A stretch of 40,526 bases of DNA from CAYRIF01 sp964424205 (GTDB lineage Bacteria > Bacteroidota > Bacteroidia > Cytophagales > Cyclobacteriaceae), in contig CAYRIF010000001.1 of NCBI GenBank assembly GCA_964424205.1, positions 1-40,526 of the forward strand. Reading direction: 5' to 3'. This document shows positions 1 to 5,329 of the stretch, piece after piece. The notes beneath the pieces are model-generated. The model ran no database searches, was not told the origin of the DNA, and saw nothing but the letters and a program-made list of their open reading frames with translations. The translations under genes were made by a program, and so were the position numbers. Numbering within the stretch: position 1 is the first letter of the stretch; every line of letters starts with the position of its first letter.

Positions 1-83
1 TTGCACGTCAAACCGTAGAACTACAATTAATTACTTGATAATCAACATATTAGCGCTTTTCAGCAGACCCTAAATAGCCTAAA

Positions 84-1673
84 CTAATTATCACGTTCAT
101 CACCAAGATCCCATAGCGATGGAGGTGGCGGTGGAACATCAAAGCCATTTTCCTTCATATACTCCCGCATATCTTTGACATAGGCGTTTATTTTTTTAAT
201 TAATTCATTCGCATTTGAAATGTCCGTAATCATTTCTGTCATCACCTGATTATTATCCTTGTCCAATGCCAACAATTTAATATTCTCTTTCTCTAACGCC
301 AACAATTCGGCGTTTTTTTGTTCTAACGCCATCGTACTTTCTATACCTGCCAACTCATTATTCATAATTTCTTGCTTGGCAACTGAAAGCCGGGTTTTAA
401 CCTCATAAATCATCTCCTCATGCTGTTGCTTCAATCTTCTTTTTTTATACTTTAGTTGAGCAAATCGCCAAAATACAGCGCCTAAAAATAGGCTGAACAA
501 AATGCCAATGCCCCACCTTATATTTGTCGTCCGCCTTTCTAAGGCTGCTATTTTTTCTGCTGTTTTTATTTTATTCATCACCATCTGCAGGGCATAATTA
601 TCCAGTTGCCGCTTGACCGCCTCGTAGAGTTCCGTGGAGATTTTTAGCTGCGCACCCATGTGCATGTTGATTTTAATAATTTCATTTCTTTTTAATAAAT
701 CAATATTCTCTTTTTGAGATATAAACAACAACGCCTCATTGTAGTACGGATTAAACACCGTGGCATCCATCTTGTCGAGGGTGTTCATGAGCCCAAGTAA
801 TTTACTTTTATACGCCGATTTACGCTTCGTAGCAATCTCTGTGAGTAATATCTGTGGCTTGATGGTTTTGTTCCACCCATCGAGCGTTGCCGATATAGCC
901 AGTGATTGCTCGGCATATGATTTTGCTTGATCTAGTTCATTTAGTGATAAATGTACAATTCCTAGGTTCAACAACACCATTGCTTTTGTCTTATTTGCCC
1001 CCTTGTCACCCGCCTTGCAAAATGCAAGGCTTTTGTGGTAGGCATCAATTGCTTTTTGTAAACTACCTTCTTTCCTAAATAGTACACCCAACCAGTTATA
1101 AGTTCTTCTATTGGTCTTATTGGTGTTGGATAGCTTTAAAGCCTTGTTTAAATAAATCTCAGCATTTTCAAAATCGTTCAGATTAACATAGCTCCTTCCA
1201 AGCAAATAGTATGATTCTGCTATCCTATTCTTATTCTGTGACGCCATATATAGCGGCAATGCCTGTAAGTAAAATTTAACAGCCTCCTGGTGTATATTAA
1301 TATCTGCAAACAGCATCCCAATATTCCTATAGGTACTTGCGAGGTAGGCTTCGTTTCCAAGTGCTTTGTATATGCTCAATACTTTAAAATATGCTTCTAA
1401 ACTGTTGTGATAGTGTTTCTTTTCAAGGTTAAGATACCCAATTGAAAAGAGGGCATTTGCCTCTTGCATCGTATTACCATTCTTATTTGCTACCCCCTGC
1501 AACGCTTTAGCATAGTCCAAAGCTATTTCTGGATTAATTTTATAATTAATTTTAACCGCTTGCCATAAACTATCCGTCACCGCATCGTGAGATTTAGACA
1601 TACAGCGATGCGCTGCTCCGAAAATTAATAAAGCGACAAATAAGGCAGTTAATATCCAATTCTTTTCTCTCAT
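84..1673 (-). CDS. TPR membrane protein with polyproline/ERDN tail (module copy 1)
   Basis: I do not recognise a named family. An N-terminal hydrophobic segment (signal peptide or anchor, about residues 6-24) is followed by roughly 270 residues of tetratricopeptide repeats, a second membrane segment at about 387-404 (begins WGIGILFSLF), a basic stretch and a long coiled coil. It ends in PPPPPSLWDLGDERDN. The layout resembles periplasmic TPR-sensor proteins of Bacteroidota that carry a histidine kinase or HTH output after the second membrane segment, but here no such domain exists. The gene at 5330 is a clear paralogue along its length with the same tail. I chose the ATG at 1673 because it gives a compact signal sequence; an ATG at 1700 in the same frame would add nine residues. 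It is preceded on the same strand by a small lipoprotein gene and a terminator. The topology is inferred and the partner is unknown. Confidence 0.75.
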   Translation of the reverse strand: MREKNWILTALFVALLIFGAAHRCMSKSHDAVTDSLWQAVKINYKINPEIALDYAKALQGVANKNGNTMQEANALFSIGYLNLEKKHYHNSLEAYFKVLSIYKALGNEAYLASTYRNIGMLFADINIHQEAVKFYLQALPLYMASQNKNRIAESYYLLGRSYVNLNDFENAEIYLNKALKLSNTNKTNRRTYNWLGVLFRKEGSLQKAIDAYHKSLAFCKAGDKGANKTKAMVLLNLGIVHLSLNELDQAKSYAEQSLAISATLDGWNKTIKPQILLTEIATKRKSAYKSKLLGLMNTLDKMDATVFNPYYNEALLFISQKENIDLLKRNEIIKINMHMGAQLKISTELYEAVKRQLDNYALQMVMNKIKTAEKIAALERRTTNIRWGIGILFSLFLGAVFWRFAQLKYKKRRLKQQHEEMIYEVKTRLSVAKQEIMNNELAGIESTMALEQKNAELLALEKENIKLLALDKDNNQVMTEMITDISNANELIKKINAYVKDMREYMKENGFDVPPPPPSLWDLGDERDN

Positions 1674-1720
1674 AATGGTATAGCTATCAGTTTCTAACAT
1701 GGCCGGAAGAAATCACTAGC

Positions 1721-1747
1721 GCTAATGTAAGTAAAATACAATTAAAA
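1721..1747 (-). promoter_or_regulatory. Conserved upstream block of TPR gene copy 1
   Basis: This 27-base block, read on the minus strand, matches 23 of 27 bases of the block at 5277-5303 upstream of the paralogous TPR gene. It ends in TACATTAGC, one mismatch from the Bacteroidota -7 consensus TAnnTTTG. It lies just after the terminator of the lipoprotein gene, so it probably gives the TPR gene its own promoter. Promoter activity is inferred. Confidence 0.45.
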
Positions 1748-1748
1748 A

Positions 1749-1781
1749 AAAAGAAGACAAGTGCCTTTATTGTCTTCTTTT
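1749..1781 (-). terminator. Intrinsic terminator after small lipoprotein copy 1
   Basis: A perfect 12-bp stem (1749-1760 paired with 1770-1781) has a 9-nt loop and, on the minus strand, is followed by a T tract (complement of the A run at 1744-1752). It sits between the lipoprotein stop at 1803 and the TPR gene, so the two genes are probably separately regulated or linked by partial read-through. Confidence 0.8.
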
Positions 1782-1802
1782 AAATAGATCATAGCGCATC
1801 AT

Positions 1803-1970
1803 TTATTGTGTAATGGGTCCATTATCTTGCTCACCACTATCCCCATCTTCTTCCACAGCCACTACATGATTGATGGCAAAACTGTCTTCCATTTCGGCAA
1901 CAGGATCGGTACAAGCGTTAAAAACATAAGACATTCCCAACAAAGCGATTACTAACATTAACTTTTTCAT
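1803..1970 (-). CDS. Small secreted lipoprotein, 55 aa (module copy 1)
   Basis: This short gene begins MKKLMLVIALLGMSYVFNAC: a lysine-rich n-region, a hydrophobic core and a lipobox-like FNAC at residue 20, so signal peptidase II processing is predicted. The mature part is only about 36 residues, acidic and low in complexity, and begins CTDPVAEMED. The gene at 5069 encodes a 56-aa paralogue with the same signal and the same CTDPV start, after which the sequences diverge. That pattern suggests only the lipidated N-terminus is constrained. It is followed by an intrinsic terminator and then a TPR membrane protein gene, as in the other copy. The function is unknown. The paralogue supports that it is really translated. 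Confidence 0.8.
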   Translation of the reverse strand: MKKLMLVIALLGMSYVFNACTDPVAEMEDSFAINHVVAVEEDGDSGEQDNGPITQ

Positions 1971-1982
1971 AATACTATAAAT

Positions 1983-2032
1983 TTTAGATTAAACGTTACC
2001 TGCCCACCACGGGCAGATTTGCTGTAAATTAA
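1983..2032 (-). promoter_or_regulatory. Promoter and leader stem-loop of lipoprotein copy 1
   Basis: On the minus strand a -7-like TTAATTTAC (2024-2032) is followed by CAGC, a perfect 6-bp stem-loop (2000-2005 with 2011-2016, 5-nt loop) and TTTAATCTAAA (1983-1993), 12 nt before the ATG. The leader of the lipoprotein gene at 5069 has the same elements in the same order, with a stem of different sequence. Conserved structure with changed sequence points to a functional RNA leader. No ligand or partner can be named. Confidence 0.55.
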
Positions 2033-2158
2033 CCGACTTGTTTAATTAAACGAGATTTATGGGATGATTTTCTTTTAATCACCACGACCCAGTGCTTTAA
2101 TTATTAACATTTAAACACTTTTGCGATTTTATAGATGATTCGATTTTGTCAAAAATTT

Positions 2159-2213
2159 TAATCATAATTTAACTTATCACCACTCTAAACCTCAATTATG
2201 ATTAATATTTTTG
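2159..2213 (+). promoter_or_regulatory. Inverted repeat beside a TAnnTTTG box, upstream of HTH-like gene
   Basis: Perfect 11-bp arms, TAATCATAATT (2159-2169) and AATTATGATTA (2194-2204), lie 24 nt apart. They end two bases before TATTTTTG (2206-2213), which matches the Bacteroidota -7 consensus. A candidate operator/promoter for the HTH-like gene starting at 2409, but the region is very AT-rich and the leader would be about 190 nt, so this is weak. Confidence 0.3.
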
Positions 2214-2408
2214 CGCATTTTTCACAATTTCTTTTCTGTGGAATAATGATGTTATTAGAATAGTACTATTCTTTGATCTATTTATTTTTGATAATATATT
2301 TTCATTTTTCTGTATTATTACGTTTTTTTGGTTATCTTTATGTGCAGATAATTGATTGAAATTAAACGTGATACACACACTTCTACTACATCTTCTAACC
2401 ACTTTTTT

Positions 2409-2654
2409 ATGTCCACACCTAATCTAAAATTTAACAATATCATCACCGATGCCGAGGAACACGTCGAATTCATGGATTTTTTTCTAGACAATTTTCAGCG
2501 ATTGGCACTTTTGGTCAGGGTTGATGTTTTCTTAAAAGAAACAGGGATGAGTTCCCCTACTTACTACCGCAGGATAAGAAATAAAAACTTGTGGACTTTT
2601 GGTGAGATTAAAACTGCTACCCAATACTTTAAAAAAGCAGGACTCATTAAATAA
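2409..2654 (+). CDS. Small putative HTH DNA-binding protein, 81 aa
   Basis: Not assigned to a named family. The second half, FLKETGMSSPTYYRRIRNKN followed by LWTFGEIKTATQYF, has the spacing of a Cro/C1-type helix-turn-helix: a helix, a turn at GMS, a recognition helix beginning SPTYYRR, then a helix in the place where XRE proteins have L-x-T-L-x-K-I-A. The ATG at 2409 was chosen over an upstream in-frame TTG at 2352, which would add 19 residues rich in T and S. It stands alone on the plus strand between the two lipoprotein-TPR modules and could be a local regulator. The HTH assignment is from pattern only. Confidence 0.5.
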   Translation: MSTPNLKFNNIITDAEEHVEFMDFFLDNFQRLALLVRVDVFLKETGMSSPTYYRRIRNKNLWTFGEIKTATQYFKKAGLIK

Positions 2655-2682
2655 AAACGTTATCCCCCCAATCAACTATCCT

Positions 2683-2707
2683 TCTCCGTGGTCTGTTTCC
2701 TCACAGA
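2683..2707 (+). repeat. Dispersed 25-bp motif, copy A
   Basis: Begins TCTCCGTGGTCTGTTTCC and matches copy C (4639-4663) at all but a few positions over its first 22 bases. Part of a three-copy set with 2928-2952 (inverted). Confidence 0.5.
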
Positions 2708-2927
2708 ACACTCTTTAATCCCTCTCTTATCTATTACTACTAGGATAAAAGAACCCAACGAGGCGAAAGCAACAAAGTGGGGAGTTGCCTGTTTTTTAGA
2801 AAGGATAATAAATATTCCATTTTGTAAATGCCATAGTAAAAAAATAGGATCACGCCCTTTCAGGGTACTTTGACAGCAATGCTTTTTGTTAAAAACATTG
2901 ATTGCATCCCCCCTTAAGTTAGCGACT

Positions 2928-2952
2928 ATGGTGGAGACTCAGACCTTGGAGA
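2928..2952 (-). repeat. Dispersed 25-bp motif, copy B (inverted)
   Basis: On the plus strand it begins ATGGTGGAGACTCAGACC. Its reverse complement matches copy C at 22 of 25 bases. Copies B and C therefore form an inverted pair about 1.7 kb apart around the DUF932-like gene, the 35-aa membrane peptide and the rhodanese gene. Confidence 0.55.
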
Positions 2953-3162
2953 TGCGTTTTCAGCAGCCGTGTAAAAGCCTCGTCAATCCACTAACGGCTA
3001 TGTTTAGATGCGTTTTCCCTTATTCAACAACTCCCTTTTCTTTAAACTCGCCGATTTATTCTTATATTTTATCGAATATTTATAGTAATAATATATATTT
3101 ATGATAATATTTACACAATATTATGATTTGTAATAATAATTTCAACGTTGCTATTTATTTCA

Positions 3163-3948
3163 ATGACCTTACAAGATTTATATTTTGATGTTACACTCCA
3201 AGAAACAACCAGTTTATTTAAAAAACCTTTTGCCTCGCACATCAGCCATTGTATAGTAAGGAAAGACACCCAGAAAGTTTTGCATACTTGCACCGCTTCC
3301 TTCAACTTAATAAAAAACCAAGAACTGATTGAACCGGTACATCAGGGGCTTATAAAGCGCTATGGTTTATCTGGTTTTGTAACAGAAATTATCAGTTATG
3401 ATAACACCAAGTTTTTTGTGAGATTTCTAATCAATGACAGGGCTGCCAGCATACAAACAGGAGACGAACTGTTACCATGTATTGAAATCGGCAATAGCTA
3501 TAACGGAAAATTAAGAAGTTTTGTCCAAATGGGATTTTATCGCATTCAAAGTCGTAGTAGTTTAAAAGCATATGCTTTTAACCTTTCGAACAATACCAAA
3601 CGTAGAGAAACCCCACAGGTAAATAGCACATTTTTGGAAAAGGGTTTTAAAGAATATGATAAAAAAATCAGCCATTTTAAAAAGCTAAATCAACGACAGT
3701 TTACGGAGAAAGAGTACCTCAGTTTCATGGGAGACATCAGGGCAATAGGCATATTTCCGAATACACTTATTAATCTTGTCTTAGAGTCTTTTGAAAAAGA
3801 AGCAAGCCGTTATCACTTCAAAAAATCGCCCTGGTTACTTTATTGTACTTTCAACAAGGTGCTTTTTGCCGCTGATTTTAAAATGCACCTTGATGAGCGC
3901 ATAAAAAGAGATTTAAAAATATCAAAACTCATAGAAGCGTTTGCATAA
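3163..3948 (+). CDS. DUF932-like (phage/plasmid-type) protein, 261 aa
   Basis: The central part GDELLPCIEIGNSYNGKLRS followed by FVQMGFYRIQSRSSLKAYAF resembles the core of DUF932 proteins, in which an N-S-Y-D-G motif precedes a G-x-x-R-x-x-C-S-N-G segment. Here the second motif reads GFYRIQSRSS, so the usual Cys-Ser-Asn-Gly is not kept. The C-terminal half is charged and helical. DUF932 proteins are common on plasmids, phages and integrative elements and have no established activity. The ATG at 3163 is preferred to an upstream TTG at 3148. The gene is followed 16 nt later by a 35-aa membrane peptide on the same strand. Family assignment is by motif memory only and is moderately secure. Confidence 0.5.
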   Translation: MTLQDLYFDVTLQETTSLFKKPFASHISHCIVRKDTQKVLHTCTASFNLIKNQELIEPVHQGLIKRYGLSGFVTEIISYDNTKFFVRFLINDRAASIQTGDELLPCIEIGNSYNGKLRSFVQMGFYRIQSRSSLKAYAFNLSNNTKRRETPQVNSTFLEKGFKEYDKKISHFKKLNQRQFTEKEYLSFMGDIRAIGIFPNTLINLVLESFEKEASRYHFKKSPWLLYCTFNKVLFAADFKMHLDERIKRDLKISKLIEAFA

Positions 3949-3964
3949 ACCAACCCCTTGCAGC

Positions 3965-4072
3965 ATGGATGAAAATGAATTATTAAACTTTTGGAGAAAA
4001 GTCCTTGTCATTCTAATTATACTAATTGGAATAATAACCTGGGGATCCGTTTTCTATGCTATTTTTTTTTGA
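3965..4072 (+). CDS. Putative single-pass membrane microprotein, 35 aa
   Basis: A 35-codon frame starts with ATG 16 nt after the DUF932-like gene. It encodes an acidic head MDENELLNFW, a basic RK, then about 22 hydrophobic residues (VLVILIILIGIITWGSVFYA) and stops at 4070-4072. The layout, a short charged head then one clean transmembrane helix, is typical of real small membrane proteins, and the close spacing suggests cotranscription with 3163-3948. It is not a known family to me. Because hydrophobic frames can arise in AT-rich DNA, confidence is moderate. Confidence 0.45.
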   Translation: MDENELLNFWRKVLVILIILIGIITWGSVFYAIFF

Positions 4073-4096
4073 TAGATTTCGGAGATAAATTGCTCA

Positions 4097-4498
4097 TTAC
4101 TTCTTTTCCATCCAAGCTACATACCCACCTTTGAGGTTATAAACTTCTTTAAATCCCAAATCCTTCATTTTCTGCATAGCGTCAATGCTTCTTTTACCAC
4201 CAGCGGTGCAGTAAACATAGACAGGGGTTTCTTTGTCTAATGCTTGAACTTTATGCGCGAAATCACCTGCCATCCAGTCAATGTTACTGGCTCCGTCAAT
4301 TTTTCCTGCTGCAAACTCTACTGGAGTTCGAACATCAAGCAACATGCCTCCTTCAGCAATTAACGACTTGTACACCTCCACTTCTACTGCGGTAAAAGCT
4401 TCAGCGGTAGTTTTATCATTATTGCTCTCTTTTGTATGGGTACACGAAATAATCAATAGAAATATTAGCGCCAGAATTAGTGTATGTAGGTTTTTCAT
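4097..4498 (-). CDS. Rhodanese-like domain lipoprotein, 133 aa
   Basis: The protein begins MKNLHTLILALIFLLIISC, a type II signal with the lipobox cysteine at residue 19, and then a single rhodanese fold. LLDVRTPVEFAAGKIDGA is the usual N-terminal half and VYCTAGGKRS holds the expected active-site cysteine (C97) and the CxxGxR loop. It is therefore a periplasm-facing or outer-membrane-anchored sulfurtransferase-type protein; substrates are unknown. The open frame extends upstream to 4663, but that extension is atypical and carries a repeat and palindrome, so I chose the ATG at 4498. A TATATTCG box and a perfect palindrome lie just upstream. A second, cytosolic single-domain rhodanese is encoded at 20307. 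Confidence 0.88.
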   Translation of the reverse strand: MKNLHTLILALIFLLIISCTHTKESNNDKTTAEAFTAVEVEVYKSLIAEGGMLLDVRTPVEFAAGKIDGASNIDWMAGDFAHKVQALDKETPVYVYCTAGGKRSIDAMQKMKDLGFKEVYNLKGGYVAWMEKK

Positions 4499-4517
4499 AG
4501 TGGGATATATAGTAGTA

Positions 4518-4551
4518 CGAATATAATACCATTTTAAAATTAAAATGGTAT
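4518..4551 (-). promoter_or_regulatory. -7-like box and 26-bp perfect palindrome upstream of rhodanese lipoprotein
   Basis: Reading the minus strand, an 11-bp perfect inverted repeat with a 4-nt centre (arms ATACCATTTTA 4526-4536 and TAAAATGGTAT 4541-4551) abuts TATATTCG (4518-4525), a one-mismatch match to TAnnTTTG, 19 nt before the ATG. It covers the expected spacer and -33 region, so it could be an operator. A 22-base near-copy (20 of 22) occurs at 6928-6949, so it may instead be a dispersed palindromic repeat. Confidence 0.4.
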
Positions 4552-4638
4552 GACTGAAATTATAGAGGCTCCAAATATAAATAGAATCAATTAAATAAAA
4601 AAGGGAAGTCACCCCTCCTTTTTCCGTAGTATCTGTCC

Positions 4639-4663
4639 TCTCCATGGTCTGTGTCTTCACCAT
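4639..4663 (+). repeat. Dispersed 25-bp motif, copy C
   Basis: Contains TCCATGGT (4641-4648) and ACCATGGA (4659-4666), perfect 8-bp arms of a hairpin with a 10-nt loop. Related to copies A (2683) and B (2928, inverted). Confidence 0.5.
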
Positions 4664-4666
4664 GGA

Positions 4667-5003
4667 AAATAAAAAAATTCATCATTTGAAAGTAGGAAAA
4701 ATAAACAAATAATATAATTATTTTAAGATATTGCCATGCCTGCAAAAAAAAGCAATAAAACTAAAAAAGCAAAATATTTTTTCCTTTTCATACTTACAAA
4801 CGCTAATAACCCAAAATATGATAAAAATAATTGACACAATTTGACAATCAGCCGCTAGCAGCAAAAACAAAGAGACCACAAAAATAGGATAAAGCCATCG
4901 CTACAATAGCCAACAGAGGGCAGGGGTAAATGGAGATAAATTAAAAAAACAAAAAAATAAGAAAGATGGAAAGGTAAAAAACACACTTTACTTAAAGAGA
5001 GGG
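4667..5003. other. AT-rich intergenic region without a gene
   Basis: Between the rhodanese upstream repeats and the promoter of lipoprotein copy 2. It is A-rich on the plus strand; the one minus-strand frame of about 60 codons has no signal, domain or sensible start context. I see nothing definite in it. Confidence 0.6.
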
Positions 5004-5005
5004 CA

Positions 5006-5057
5006 TTAAATTGCAGCGAACGCCTATCTAAGTGGGTAGGCAAATATTTAATCTAAA
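5006..5057 (+). promoter_or_regulatory. Promoter and leader stem-loop of lipoprotein copy 2
   Basis: TTAAATTGCAGC (5006-5017) is a -7-like box followed by a 7-bp stem (5022-5028 with 5035-5041, one T-G pair) and TTTAATCTAAA (5047-5057), 11 nt before the ATG. The order and spacing equal those ahead of the minus-strand paralogue at 1970, but the stem sequence is different, so pairing is conserved by compensatory change. Confidence 0.55.
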
Positions 5058-5068
5058 TATATAATAGT

Positions 5069-5239
5069 ATGAAAAAGTTAGTATTAATGATCGCATTGTT
5101 TGGAATGTCTTTTGCTTTTAACGCCTGTACTGATCCGGTAGATGAAATTCAGGCGGGATTTGAGCAGGAAAAGGTAACAAGTCCTGACCAAGATGGTGGT
5201 GATGCGCCAGCAGCAGAAGGTTGGCTAGGTGAAGACTAA
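5069..5239 (+). CDS. Small secreted lipoprotein, 56 aa (module copy 2)
   Basis: Begins MKKLVLMIALFGMSFAFNAC, a type II signal peptide with the cysteine at residue 20, followed by TDPVDEIQAG and a short acidic, Gly/Ala-rich tail ending in GWLGED. The signal and the first mature residues match the 55-aa lipoprotein at 1803-1970, while the remainder differs. The gene is followed 6 nt later by an intrinsic terminator and then by the TPR membrane protein gene at 5330. Function is unknown; a role as an exported partner or ligand of the TPR protein is only an inference from the twice-repeated gene order. Confidence 0.8.
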   Translation: MKKLVLMIALFGMSFAFNACTDPVDEIQAGFEQEKVTSPDQDGGDAPAAEGWLGED

Positions 5240-5245
5240 AAAATA

Positions 5246-5275
5246 AAAAGGCAACATTTTAAGTTGTTGCCTTTT
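5246..5275 (+). terminator. Intrinsic terminator after lipoprotein copy 2
   Basis: Perfect 11-bp stem AAAAGGCAACA (5246-5256) with TGTTGCCTTTT (5265-5275), an 8-nt loop and a T-rich tail. It occupies the same position as the terminator at 1749-1781 in the other module, though the stem sequence is unrelated. Confidence 0.82.
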
Positions 5276-5276
5276 A

Positions 5277-5303
5277 TTTTAATTGGATTATACCTATATT
5301 AGC
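5277..5303 (+). promoter_or_regulatory. Conserved upstream block of TPR gene copy 2
   Basis: Matches 23 of 27 bases of the block upstream of the TPR gene at 84-1673. It starts TTTTAATTG and ends TATATTAGC, close to the TAnnTTTG box, 26 nt before the start codon. Confidence 0.45.
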
Positions 5304-5329
5304 AGCGGAAACTAAGCAAAAAAAAAGAA

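Larger units (their letters stand above)
2655..3162. other. Intergenic region with repeat fragments, no convincing gene
   Basis: About 500 bases without a supported gene. It contains two copies of a dispersed 25-bp motif (2683-2707 and, inverted, 2928-2952), a 12-bp direct repeat AGATGCGTTTTC (2950-2961 and 3006-3017), and a short AT-rich palindrome (3104-3124) ahead of the DUF932-like gene. The short open frames here have no signal, domain or sensible composition. Confidence 0.6.

Noticed and set aside
2688..3104. Two open frames of about 60-70 codons between the HTH-like and DUF932-like genes
   Set aside because: They overlap the repeat motifs, have no signal or domain and read as unpatterned sequence.
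3104..3124. Palindrome ATAATATT-tacac-AATATTAT before the DUF932-like gene
   Set aside because: Composed only of A and T arms in very AT-rich DNA, so it is expected by chance; not listed as an operator.
4499..4663. Upstream extension of the rhodanese frame
   Set aside because: It places 55 atypical residues before a textbook lipoprotein signal peptide and covers a palindrome and a repeat copy.
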